21,252 bases of DNA from Branchiostoma floridae. Its lineage: Eukaryota > Chordata > Leptocardii > Amphioxiformes > Branchiostomatidae. The DNA lies in the NCBI RefSeq assembly GCF_000003815.2, contig NC_049990.1, forward strand, positions 2,065,517 through 2,086,768, in the 5' to 3' direction. Made by a program: the position numbers and the translations under genes. Numbering within the stretch: the stretch's first letter is position 1; each line of letters begins with the position of its first letter. Below the pieces are notes generated by a model that saw nothing but the letters and a program-made list of their open reading frames with translations, ran no database searches and was not told the DNA's origin. Positions 1-7,807 of this stretch are shown piece by piece.

Positions 1-387
1 ACCCAGCAGACTGAACTGCGTACTGCACTCCTCACACTTGTAGGGCTTCTCTCCTGTGTGAGTCCGTATGTGTTCCTTCAGATGTTCCAGCCGGCTGAAC
101 TGCCGGCTACACTCCTCACACTTGTAGGGTTTCTCCCCTGTGTGAGTTTGCCTGTGAGTCTTCAGATTCCCAAGCCGACTGAACTGCCTGCTGCACTCCT
201 CACACCTGTAGGGTTTCTCACCTGTGTGAGTTCGTATATGTTTCTTCAGATGACACAGATGACTGAACTCCCGGCTGCACTCCTCACACCTGTAGCTTTT
301 CTCCTCTCTGACAGATCGCACAGAAGAATCCTTTTTCGCCTTTCTCCTGACGTCACCCAAACCCTGGGCACTGCTTGTTGCCGACAT
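1..387 (-). CDS. C2H2 zinc-finger protein, first coding exon (3' end beyond window)
   Basis: Read on the minus strand, an open frame runs from ATG at 387 to the window edge (129 codons, no stop). Residues 1-31 are a basic linker. Three complete C2H2 fingers follow: Cys34/Cys37/His50/His54, Cys62/Cys65/His78/His82 and Cys90/Cys93/His106/His110. A fourth starts at Cys118/Cys121 and is cut by the edge. Fingers are joined by THTGEKPY linkers, typical of sequence-specific DNA-binding proteins of the poly-zinc-finger class. Base-contact positions (-1, 2, 3, 6) differ between fingers, for example R/G/N/T in finger 2 and R/E/H/E in finger 3, so each finger may read a different site. The exon probably begins at 409, after a good acceptor (AG at 410-411, pyrimidine-rich tract upstream). 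An in-frame TAA lies further up in the presumed intron, so the ATG at 387 is the natural start. The nuclear role is inferred from the fold. No KRAB or SCAN domain is visible, and the specific gene cannot be named. Confidence 0.88.
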   Translation of the reverse strand, partial: MSATSSAQGLGDVRRKAKKDSSVRSVREEKSYRCEECSREFSHLCHLKKHIRTHTGEKPYRCEECSRQFSRLGNLKTHRQTHTGEKPYKCEECSRQFSRLEHLKEHIRTHTGEKPYKCEECSTQFSLLG

Positions 388-411
388 TCTCCTAGATCTT
401 GTGCAACTTCT

Positions 412-1384
412 GTAGAGACAATAAGAACGATCAAGTTAAAAATGTTTTATCCATAGCTATTTGGACCACAATGCATGAATACGGTTTATTTTTTGCCACA
501 GAGAAAAAAAAGAAGATCATTAAAAAAGAGAAGCTTCATCCTTAGTTATTTGAGTGTGCAATGCATGCATTCTTCAGTGATGCATAGTGAGGGGCGAAAT
601 GTGGTTTACCTTTGCCACAGAAACACCATTTTCATGGAAAATAGAAGCAACAAATAAAATTCTGCCTTGTAATCTCCGAGAAGGAAGTGTGATAAAGACT
701 CCTAGGCCGGCTACACTCCTTCAGTCAACTTAGATATTTATCTTGTCCACCGTAGTATCTCTCTGCTTGGCGATTACGAAATTTGGACAGAAATGACGGT
801 AATTATCAACAGCAAACGGGGCTCAAATGAGCTGACGAGAACCTGGTCTGACACTTTGGATACTGGTATACAATGTAGTAGTCTTTCTTCGCGTTTATAT
901 TGAAAAAAAAACGGGTTTTAATCAGATTAACGTATACGAAAAGGACCGACACAGCAAAGTTTAAGAGAATACAGGGTTCTTCCCAGAGAGTGGAATAAGG
1001 GGGGCCCTCCACTATACTCTCAGCCAGCTCCACTATACTATTTTTCAAATTTAGTGTGTTTCTTCCCTATTTTCTTTGTTAGTTTTGCTAAGATTAATGA
1101 CAATTCACAGATTTTTGTACCAAGTGGCATCACTTTTCCAGTCAGCATTGTCTGCAAAAACTTGTGAATGAGCAATGATCAAAACAATAGTAGTTTTGCC
1201 ACTTCACAACAAAGGAATACCAACAGTATATTATACTTGTAGTATTTGACACCCTCTGTCATTGCAAAATGAACCCATTTTCATTAAAGTGCAGCCCGTT
1301 GGTGCGGGTTATTTTAGCCAGCCCCTCAACTATACTAAAAAATTCTGGGGAGAAGCCCTGGAATAGGACAAACACAAAGGTGAT
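412..1384. other. Non-coding stretch, presumed zinc-finger gene intron or upstream DNA
   Basis: No convincing exon is seen. The stretch is AT-rich. Two short stretches resemble each other (about 452-505 and 541-628), sharing a core around caatgcatg and a later tttgccacaga, which suggests an old local duplication. The motif ccactatact occurs twice 20 bp apart near 1009-1040, and a related motif recurs near 1326, perhaps relics of a decayed repeat. An 80-codon minus-strand open frame at 806-1048 has no recognisable domain and looks fortuitous. Confidence 0.5.
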
Positions 1385-1996
1385 NNNNNNNNNNNNNNNN
1401 NNNNNNNNNNNNNNNNNNNNNNNNNNNNNNNNNNNNNNNNNNNNNNNNNNNNNNNNNNNNNNNNNNNNNNNNNNNNNNNNNNNNNNNNNNNNNNNNNNNN
1501 NNNNNNNNNNNNNNNNNNNNNNNNNNNNNNNNNNNNNNNNNNNNNNNNNNNNNNNNNNNNNNNNNNNNNNNNNNNNNNNNNNNNNNNNNNNNNNNNNNNN
1601 NNNNNNNNNNNNNNNNNNNNNNNNNNNNNNNNNNNNNNNNNNNNNNNNNNNNNNNNNNNNNNNNNNNNNNNNNNNNNNNNNNNNNNNNNNNNNNNNNNNN
1701 NNNNNNNNNNNNNNNNNNNNNNNNNNNNNNNNNNNNNNNNNNNNNNNNNNNNNNNNNNNNNNNNNNNNNNNNNNNNNNNNNNNNNNNNNNNNNNNNNNNN
1801 NNNNNNNNNNNNNNNNNNNNNNNNNNNNNNNNNNNNNNNNNNNNNNNNNNNNNNNNNNNNNNNNNNNNNNNNNNNNNNNNNNNNNNNNNNNNNNNNNNNN
1901 NNNNNNNNNNNNNNNNNNNNNNNNNNNNNNNNNNNNNNNNNNNNNNNNNNNNNNNNNNNNNNNNNNNNNNNNNNNNNNNNNNNNNNNNNNNNNNNN
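1385..1996. other. Assembly gap (612 Ns)
   Basis: A run of undetermined bases. Open frames spanning it on either strand are artefacts of translating N. Confidence 0.99.
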
Positions 1997-2616
1997 AGTT
2001 TGTATTTAGAAAGGAAACTTTTAAAGGACCTTCCATCAATAAATACTTAGGTTTTTATGGTATTAGGCATTTTCCTCGTTTACAACAACAACAAAGAGTA
2101 GTCAGTCTACTGTTAGAACAATCAAGTTGTAAGTTTATTAGCGCGTGCATTTTGTCAGTGTTTTCCGTGTTTAGGAAACGTTTAAGAATTCGAAGCAGTA
2201 ATACATTTGACACTGCCAAACCACGACCTTATCACTTTCTAGACTTCTCTATGTACAACAAAACCTTCTGGCTACGTGCAAAAACATATGGGTACATTGT
2301 CTGTAATACACATGAGAACTGAGGTGTGTCTACAGTTAGACAGTAATATACATGGCATTCACAATTTCTCATGTGTTATTTTACAACTCAACAAACTCGT
2401 GAAACAAAGTGTTGTTTTGGGCCCATTGCTTTATCCATATGTAAAACTGCAAGCATGCACACAATCAAAACAAGAACCTGGGGTAATTTATGATTATTAG
2501 CAAATCTGAAATTTATTTAAAGAAAAAAAATAATGGATTTGATACGGTCAAACCAGGAGCTTTCTACTTCAAGAATGTTCCTTAAGTAAAACCTTTGGGC
2601 TACGTGCCAAAATATA

Positions 2617-3195
2617 CGAGGGGCGTTCAATAAGTAATAACTCTGACTCATTTCCCATAGCAGGAGATTAATGATACCTGGCACAGTTATTAGTCTTTCT
2701 CTTCATAGGAACCACCCAGAGTTATGCATTTCTCCCATCGTTTGATGCAGCTCTGGACACCGTTTTTGTAGGACACCCCAGGTTGGTCCTCCAACAGATG
2801 CCTCATCAATGGCAGAAGAGGAACGACCAGGTCTGGGAGCTGTTTCCACAGACTTCCGCCCATGTTTGAATTCAGGATGCCAGCGTTTTACAAGGTCATA
2901 TGATGGGGCATCATCACCATAAGTTTCTTTCATTTCATCAAAAGTCTCCTTTGGTGTGCGTCCTTTCAAATACAAAAACCGGATCACTGCGCGACACTCA
3001 ACTGGCTCCATTTCACACCTGGTCCATTTCACACCTAACTCAGTTCAAACACCAGTAAATCAGAAACCACAATTAGTTCAGAGCTTTTTTTTTGCAACAT
3101 TAACTATAGAGATATGAATAATTAAACATGCAAAATTTCATCTAGATCAGACAACTGGAAGTGGGTCAGAGTTATTACTTATTGAACGCCCCTCG
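2617..3195 (-). mobile_element. Mariner-family transposon, internally deleted, with intact terminal inverted repeats
   Basis: A 579-bp element bounded by perfect 31-bp inverted repeats (2617-2647 and 3165-3195). Each starts cgaggggcgttcaataagta, a terminus typical of mariner elements. Similarity continues a few bases further inward. TA dinucleotides flank both ends (2615-2616 and 3196-3197), as expected of the Tc1/mariner target duplication. The duplicated block at about 2282-2295 gives a version of the same site without the element, confirming the boundaries. The remnant transposase frame is on the minus strand. At under half the usual length of about 1.3 kb, the element cannot encode an active enzyme, but its intact ends could be mobilised in trans. 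Confidence 0.93.
2690..3032 (-). pseudogene. Mariner transposase remnant (DNA-binding N-terminus plus C-terminal tail)
   Basis: From ATG at 3032 the frame reads MKWTRCEMEPVECRAVIRF and continues through the helix-turn-helix DNA-binding region typical of mariner/SETMAR transposases. Landmarks are KGRTPKETFDEM, GDDAPSYDLVKRW, the EFKHGRKSV segment and the PRPGRSSS linker. After about residue 73 the catalytic region is gone and sequence jumps to the end of the protein. The C-terminal part (RWEKCITLGG, ending at the stop at 2690-2692) is in a different frame, so a frameshift accompanies the deletion. The whole catalytic core with its DD34D acidic triad is missing. A 15-bp duplication near 3010-3040 has created an extra upstream ATG. 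What remains could at most encode a DNA-binding fragment, and transcription is unproven. Confidence 0.9.
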
Positions 3196-3397
3196 TAGGT
3201 ACATTCTCTGCAACATATATGAGAAGTGAGGCGTGTCTAAAATTGTACAGAAATGCATAATTGTTTTGGCGCCTATTTACTCTTTCTCGTGCGTTATTTT
3301 ACTACTCAACAAACTTGTAAACAAAGTGCTGTTTGGGCCCATTGCTACATTTTATCGTTTTTGTGACTCTTAGTTTAATTTTTCTCTTTACTGGACA

Positions 3398-3756
3398 CGT
3401 CCAGATGAGCCGGTTTGCGGGCATGTCTTGTGTGAAGCTTTTTAAGCGATTACAGTTCATCGGTTTGTAAGAAACGCCGCCAAAACAGGAATGAACTTCA
3501 TACGGCCAAACCGAATCGTTTTACTGGCTAGTAGTTTACTGGAGATGTCCGGAGGGCCGGTTTACAGTGTTGGAGATAGTTCCGCCTAGGGACGACCTGA
3601 AAACAAACATCAGAGATGAGATATAGAGTGATGTGCTCTCAGACATGAGATCACGGTGGAGTGATGTGTTTTGAAATGGTTTATAATTACCAATGGTCTA
3701 AAGGGCTTAGTCTGATGGAGGCTTTAGCTGTGCCGTGTTTGCTAGAAAGAAGGGTT
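3398..3756. other. Non-coding stretch, lectin gene 3' flank or 3' UTR
   Basis: No exon is recognised. Short related motifs around gccggttt occur near 3408 and 3558. The part next to 3757 is probably the 3' UTR of the minus-strand lectin gene. I see no clear canonical polyadenylation signal close to its stop. Confidence 0.45.
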
Positions 3757-4292
3757 TCACGAAACGGTATGGTTATAAGAAGTACCTGGGACAGCCTGGC
3801 ATATGAAGCGATACTGCACGTAGCATAAGCCGTTCCAGTCTTCCCTAATGTCTTTCCAGTATGTAGAGTAAAGAACGCAATCCTGGTTTCCCCCATAAAT
3901 GTACCTACCTGGAACAGCCTGGCATATGAAGAGATACAGCCAGTCGCATCCTGTGTCGTTCCACTTGTATTGCCAGTACAGAACGCAATCCTGGTTTCCC
4001 AAACTGCTGGGTTGACTCTGACCCCAGTCGTTGTACGTGCCAAGTGCAGAACCATCCACCCACTCAAAGCTTCCCTCTTCGCGCTGATCGTGCAGGCCGA
4101 ACCAGAAGGCTTCCCTGTTGCTCACGGACTTGTACAAGGAGACCAGGAAGGCGTTGGTCTCACCGTCTCGGGGCATGGCGAGGGTGCCGCCGTCTTCACC
4201 ACAGGCCGCGACCGCACCGCTGAAGGTCTTCTTTGTGTTGAAGGCCTTGTAGCAGTTTTCTCGCCACATTGTGTAACCTTTAGTACAAGATG
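3757..4292 (-). CDS. C-type lectin domain exon (terminal) of a membrane lectin, with duplicated C-terminal half
   Basis: Last exon of the lectin gene. The acceptor AG is at 4294-4293. The exon starts with CA, completing the codon opened by the previous exon (GCA, Ala), and runs 178 residues to the stop at 3757. It begins SCTKGYTMWRENCYKAF, the usual entry into a C-type lectin domain. It continues through AACGEDGG, the WIGL-like FWFGL, GSFEWVDGS, the ligand-loop region SQPSSLGNQDCV, the WND motif and FICQ, with the expected paired cysteines. The Ca-site motif normally EPN or QPD reads QPS here, so calcium-dependent sugar binding is doubtful although WND is kept. After the normal end (FICQAVPG) the frame continues with a second GNQDCV...FICQAVPG segment, a 32-residue variant of the preceding 27, then TSYNHTVS and stop. 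The domain would face outside the cell. Its ligand is unknown. Confidence 0.88.
3783..4000 (-). repeat. Tandem duplication of the C-terminal lectin segment
   Basis: Copy 1 is 3906-4000 (95 bp) and copy 2 is 3783-3892 (110 bp). The two share an identical 21-bp start (ending gaacgcaatcctggtttccc on the plus strand) and a near-identical end around cagcctggcatatgaag. Their centres are unlike each other. The length difference is 15 bp, exactly five codons, so the reading frame is kept. Confidence 0.85.
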
Positions 4293-4578
4293 CTGGAAAA
4301 CAATTTTACATCAACATTTACCACGAACTAACGTATAGACATGTGAGATATTGAAAAGGTACCAATTCCTTATACAGGTAACATCAGAATACCAACATAC
4401 CGACCCCATCATAACAAGAACTAAATAAAGACAGCAAAAGAATATCAAAAACATTAATAACATGCAACATATTCTTTTAAACTAATAATGTCACAAAAGT
4501 TCCTGTTTTCAACATAATGATATTTTTTTAAAATTTACTATCTCAAATAGTACACACTACAACGGAAACCCAACTTAC
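4293..4578 (-). other. Intron of the lectin gene
   Basis: A 286-bp AT-rich stretch with a strong donor (ccag/gtaagt, GT at 4578-4577) and an acceptor with pyrimidine tract (ttgttttccag). Both sides are phase 1, so the join is in frame. No other feature is seen inside. Confidence 0.85.
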
Positions 4579-5038
4579 CTGGCGTCTTACTCATCTCGTT
4601 AAGACGCTGCTCCAAGGCGGTGGTTCGGCTGCGTTCTTTGTCCAGGTCTCGCTTCAAGGCGTCAACAGTGTTGGGCAGTTGGCGCATGTCGTCTCGGTCT
4701 CGCTTCAAGGCGTCAACAGCGGTGGACAGTTGGCTCATATCGTCTTGGTCGTGCTTCAAGACGTCAACAGTGGTGGACAGTTGACGCATGTCGTCTCGGT
4801 CGCGCTTCAAGGCGTTAACAGTGGTAGACAGTTGGCGCATGTCGTCTCGGTCGCGCTTCAAGGCGTCAACAGTGTGGGACAGTTGGCGCATGTAGTCTCG
4901 GTCGCGCTTCAAGGCATCGACAGTGGTGGACAGTTGGCGCATGTCGTCTTGTTTGCGCTTCAAGGCGTCAACAGTGGTAGATAGTTGGCGCATGTCGTCT
5001 TGGTCGCGCTTCAAAGCTGTTGACAGTTGGGATATTTC
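4579..5038 (-). CDS. Coiled-coil stalk exon of the membrane C-type lectin
   Basis: The exon begins after the acceptor at 5041-5039 with E-I-S-Q-L-S-T-A-L-K-R and stays open for 460 nt to the donor at 4578. It is phase 0 at the start and phase 1 at the end, matching its neighbours. It encodes seven consecutive 17-residue repeats of the type RDDMRQLSTTVDALKRD, followed by a more ordinary coiled coil (LDKERSRTTALEQRLNEM) and the linker SKTP. Met, Leu, Val and Leu recur at spacings 3-4-3-7, with charged residues elsewhere, as expected of a rod separating the membrane anchor from the lectin head and probably driving oligomerisation. No ATG start is needed: the first codon seen on this exon is not a Met, and the frame opens directly from the splice site. 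Plus-strand open frames here are antisense shadows of the repeat. Confidence 0.88.
4646..5002 (-). repeat. 51-bp coding tandem repeat (seven units)
   Basis: Seven head-to-tail 51-bp units encode the 17-residue stalk repeats. Variants include Y for D (RDYM), H for T (SHTV), N for D (VNAL), the KHDQ unit, and PNT for STT in the last unit. High similarity between units suggests recent unequal exchange, and stalk length may vary between alleles. Confidence 0.9.
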
Positions 5039-5166
5039 CTAAAACATACGTTAGAAAACTAAACCTTAGAATAGCTTGTGGGAACACAAAGACACGTTGT
5101 CTTTTGTTAGCCTCGCGAGTAAATTGACAAGACAAACGGTGTTAAAACATGCACTAGAATGTTTAC

Positions 5167-5387
5167 CTCNNNNNNNNNNNNNNNNNNNNNNNNNNNNNNN
5201 NNNNNNNNNNNNNNNNNNNNNNNNNNNNNNNNNNNNNNNNNNNNNNNNNNNNNNNNNNNNNNNNNNNNNGTCAGAGGGGCGAGTCCCACAGAGATCAGTA
5301 CGGCAATGCCGGCGGCGATACAGCTGCGGTGGGACCGGATGAAGCTACAGAGAGTACGGCGCCTTGCTCCACCCGGATACGTGCGGT
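5167..5387 (-). CDS. Signal-anchor transmembrane exon of the membrane C-type lectin (contains an N gap)
   Basis: The exon follows an acceptor with a long pyrimidine tract (ttctttttttttctcgtag, AG at 5389-5388). It encodes a basic juxtamembrane stretch (GGARRRTLCSFIRSHRS) followed by a hydrophobic segment (CIAAGIAVLISVGLAPL), then enters the gap at 5269-5170. It reappears as GAG just before the donor gtaaac (GT at 5166-5165). Basic residues before the hydrophobic helix indicate a type II signal anchor with the N-terminus in the cytoplasm, fitting an extracellular C-terminal lectin. The exon starts in phase 1, so at least one further upstream exon carries the initiator Met and cytoplasmic tail. 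I could not find it in the minus strand above 5390. Because the gap is exactly 100 Ns, its true size is probably unknown and the reading frame across it is assumed. Confidence 0.8.
5170..5269. other. Assembly gap (100 Ns)
   Basis: Exactly 100 Ns, a conventional placeholder for an unknown distance. It lies inside the lectin anchor exon. Confidence 0.98.
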
Positions 5388-5389
5388 CT

Positions 5390-6050
5390 ACGAGAAAAAA
5401 AAAGAACTGAAGATCAACTCCAAAAGTCAATGCATAAATTAACAAAAGGAATGACACAGGAAGAACATAAGACAATGACAAGATTTAAAGTTTTCGTTGC
5501 GGGAGCAGTGTATCTTAGACTGCATATTGTGAATTTCATTAAGGCATGTCAATCACTATGACAATAATAGCATATCCATATGATATATTTTTCCTCGTTA
5601 TCGGTATCCATTTATCACTCTATACGTATATCGAAGGTAGAAAAATATAGAACATAATCTAAATTCAAGGTCATCAATATCGATGGATCATCTCGCACAG
5701 AAAATTGTTTCCTGGTGATACAAATTTGCACCTTATATTGTAGGCTACAAAATCATCGGGTACCTGCTGACGTGCACGTTGCGTAACCTTTCACCACCTC
5801 GGCTTTTTCGTACGTGTGTGAAGACGCTTCTTGGTCTTCTTGCAACTTGTCAGAAGGGCCGTTGCCATGGCGGACACGCCCGCGGCACCCCATTCTGTTA
5901 TTATTATCATGAAGGTTTGTTAATCATGGGGCATGATTTGCGAATACGTTCGGTTGATCAGTGCCTTCTTATGGACTGAGGCCGTATGATTAGCGAAGAG
6001 TTCGCGATGGGATAATCAGGAGTCGGGGTCAACAACCCGTGATGCTGACC
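5390..6050. other. Intergenic or upstream region, possible start sites near 5868
   Basis: No clear exon is seen. Around 5850-5895 the composition turns GC-richer, and a plus-strand ATG at 5868-5870 sits in a good context (gttgccatggcgg). It opens MADTPAAPHSVIIIMK and then stops unless spliced at a weak donor (aag/gtttgt). The minus strand has an ATG at 5870 in a similar context, whose short basic frame stops after about 23 codons. Either could be a start exon, and neither is supported enough to call a gene. The region may be a divergent promoter between the lectin gene and the plus-strand gene starting at 6055. Confidence 0.3.
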
Positions 6051-6051
6051 C

Positions 6052-6062
6052 AACATGGCGGC
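6052..6062 (+). promoter_or_regulatory. TISU / YY1-type promoter and start element
   Basis: The bases caacatggcggc (6051-6062) match the TISU consensus SAASATGGCGGC at every position and contain the YY1 core AANATGGCGGC. In vertebrates TISU elements sit just downstream of the transcription start of TATA-less genes and direct initiation at the embedded AUG with a very short 5' UTR. No TATA box is seen. By chance a full match is uncommon in AT-rich DNA such as this. Confidence 0.6.
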
Positions 6063-6082
6063 GCCCACAGATCGGACAGAAG
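6055..6082 (+). CDS. Putative first coding exon, unidentified plus-strand gene
   Basis: The ATG of the TISU element opens MAAPTDRTE and reaches a donor (gaag/gtgtgt, GT at 6083-6084) in phase 1. Without splicing the frame ends six codons later (TGA at 6103-6105). Splicing to the candidate exon ending at 12697, with an acceptor after the cag at 12614-12616, would complete GCA and continue in frame as DEKLIMQKW, so the phases agree. A second good donor (caacag/gtaggt, near 6150) would instead make this a non-coding 5' exon. In that case the start would be the ATG at 12610. No family is recognised. Confidence 0.35.
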
Positions 6083-6105
6083 GTGTGTGGCGGTCGGCGA
6101 TATGA

Positions 6106-6699
6106 GCCTGGAAACTCCTTTCCAAGCATATTCATTCTACGGGTTCAACAGGTAGGTCCTATAATCCTGGCTTCAGTTTTCTCTTTGATAACCAACAATG
6201 AAGTATGGAAAAATCATGGTTTGAAAACCCGAAGTAGCTCATGGGTAACACTCACGGTCATCTCGCCCCAAGAAAAATCATTTTGTAAGCCCTGAGCGGT
6301 TTATATACTGACGTTGTGGTCACTATATACCCAACTTTCCTTGTCTACTACTACTACTTGTATCTTAGGTGGTAAAACTAGTCTGCGAATAGTGACACAG
6401 CCGGGTGCCTAGCCTGGTAATTATAACTATGCCATCGGGAGCTGGTCGCTATCTCTACGGGGCTGAGAGAGTGGCCCGTCCGCCCAGTTCACCAGCGCAC
6501 GCCAGGGAACTTTTACGGGGTTAGGTTATTTACAACGCAAAAGCCAAGGTAAACCCCTCTGGTACCGAAGTCTCATAGGACATCTAATCAGACACATGCC
6601 GACTGGGCCGTCAAACACCCCTTATATCATAATTATAACGAAGCCGACCAGAGGAGAATGGTGACCTGACCTGTTTAATACTGTAATTTAACTTAATGT
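6106..6699. other. Presumed intron 1 of the plus-strand gene, no feature seen
   Basis: Apart from the alternative donor near 6150, I see no exon, repeat or element in this stretch. Confidence 0.4.
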
Positions 6700-6704
6700 A
6701 AGTT

Positions 6705-7066
6705 CAGGGCTCGAATTTCGAGTCGAAATACATTTTTCTGCATACATGCACTGGTGCATGTAACATTGAAAACTACCTGCACCAAACAAATTTTACCTGC
6801 ACCACTCTGAATTAGGAAGTATGGACCATACTAAAATTGTTGAGGAACCATTGCTATTTCTTCTTTTATACTTTATTAGGTAGGTGGTAACATTCAATGC
6901 AGCTAATAACAAACAACATACACCACGTTACATCAATGACATTTATGTATAAAAGCCAATGCATGGACCAGTGCAGGTTTGGTGCAGGTAGACACCAGAA
7001 ATACCTGCACAGCTACAATTTTACCTGCACTAACCTGCATATATGCAGGTGGTATTTTGACCCCTG
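6705..7066. mobile_element. Short non-autonomous DNA transposon, hAT-like
   Basis: A 362-bp element begins cagggctcga and ends in the complement of caggggtcaa, resembling hAT-superfamily termini. It is flanked directly by the 5-bp repeat aagtt (6700-6704 and 7067-7071). Inverted similarity extends inward: ctgcatacatgca on the left against ctgcatatatgca read from the right, and the motif tacctgcacca in both orientations, so single strands could fold into a long imperfect hairpin. There is no coding capacity. Most hAT elements make 8-bp target duplications, but some lineages make 5 bp, so the superfamily call is tentative while the element call is firmer. Confidence 0.7.
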
Positions 7067-7216
7067 AAGTTATAAATTAAGTTTAGAGAGTTCCTCAGGC
7101 CAGGTATGAATGGCTGGATAAAGGGATATAAGCAATTGAGATACAAACAATTTCTATAATTCATGTAACAGTGAGATTCAAACGCCATTAACTAACCAGT
7201 CCAATGGGTCCAAAAA

Positions 7217-7395
7217 AACCTTTTGGCCTAGTGGTTATGGTGCTTGGTTCGTTAGTTGGTCAGCCTGGGTTCATTATTCCTGCAGTGAGCCAGGAGACTG
7301 TTTCTACTCGCATCATCACGTGATGGTGTGTCCTAGTGCACAATAAATTTTGGATAACAAATAATGTCTTCTTCTTCCTTTGAGTGCCATACCTG
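7217..7395 (+). mobile_element. tRNA-derived SINE
   Basis: An A-box-like motif (tggcctagtggtta, from 7224) and a B-box-like motif (ggttcattattcc, from 7268) lie 44 bp apart, the same spacing as in tRNA genes. This matches the polymerase III head of a tRNA-derived SINE. The B box is degenerate and no tRNA cloverleaf closes, so this is not a functional tRNA. An unrelated body follows, with a palindromic catcacgtgatg, then an A/T-rich tail ending in ttcttcttcc near 7378. Exact ends and target duplication were not resolved. Confidence 0.6.
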
Positions 7396-7505
7396 ATTAG
7401 GTTGAGGGCTCAGGCACTGGGGTGAGGGTGGGGTAATTTTCTAGGTGTACAGTGTAGATGCAGGTGGTTTGTGGGGCTGGTTGGTGGCTGGTGGCTTTTG
7501 GCTCC

Positions 7506-7697
7506 TCAGTGGGCAGGGGCTCCACTCCCTGACCAGCACTCTGCTGTGTGGTGGCAAGAACCTGCAGCCTTTGGTTGAAGTAAATGACTGGTATGGAGGG
7601 CATTCTTATATGCCTCCCAGTTTTTGGCGTGGACTATATATTCCGGGAGGGCATTCCAATCGCGTGATGTTTGATGTAAAAAGAATATCGGTGGTAA
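7506..7697 (-). pseudogene. Reverse transcriptase C-terminal fragment (LINE or similar retroelement)
   Basis: Between two stops the minus strand reads a 62-residue frame containing SRDWNALPEYIVHAKNWEAY and then KNAL. This resembles the conserved end of LINE reverse transcriptase ORFs, where a (I)RDWN-LP motif is followed by an amphipathic segment. The frame is interrupted upstream by a stop (7698-7700), and the rest of the polymerase is not visible. A proline/histidine-rich tail follows. It is a decayed 3' piece. Clade assignment is not possible by eye. Confidence 0.5.
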
Positions 7698-7807
7698 TCA
7701 GTTCTTGATGAAGGAATCCAAAATGCCAGGCTGTTATCTGTGTTCAACCTAAAGCATCTAATTACATTACACAAAAGAGTTGACTGTCTGTTTCTTTAAG
7801 TAGCTCA

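Larger units (their letters stand above)
2180..3390. repeat. Divergent tandem duplication (two blocks), second block split by a transposon
   Basis: Block A (about 2200-2450) and block B (about 2535-2616, resuming at 3198-3360) align over about 230 bp. Both contain ggctacgtgc, then ggtacatt, a cacatgag/atatgaga motif, a gtgttatttta/gcgttatttta motif, ctcaacaaac and gggcccattgct, in the same order and spacing. Block B is interrupted by the mariner-like element at 2617-3195. Neither block shows a domain or a continuous reading frame, so the duplicated unit is probably non-coding. The two blocks are clearly diverged, so the duplication is older than the transposon insertion. Confidence 0.75.

Noticed and set aside
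703-718. 14-bp match (ccggctacactcct) to the zinc-finger exon
   Set aside because: No flanking finger signature is found. Too short to call a pseudogene.
1005-1340. Repeated ctccactatact/ctcaactatact motifs as possible transposon ends
   Set aside because: Orientation and boundaries are inconsistent, and the N gap removes the potential partner end.
1269-2039. Open frames across the 612-N gap (and likewise across the gap at 17125-17451)
   Set aside because: Frames are open only because N codons cannot be stops.
3970-4338. Plus-strand 122-codon frame opposite the lectin domain
   Set aside because: Antisense of a clearly recognisable C-type lectin domain.
4679-4984. Plus-strand open frame in the stalk exon
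   Set aside because: Antisense shadow of the 51-bp coding repeat. The minus strand has matching splice phases and coiled-coil logic.
7224-7290. Functional tRNA gene
   Set aside because: A and B boxes are correctly spaced, but the B box is degenerate and acceptor and anticodon stems do not close. A SINE is the better explanation.
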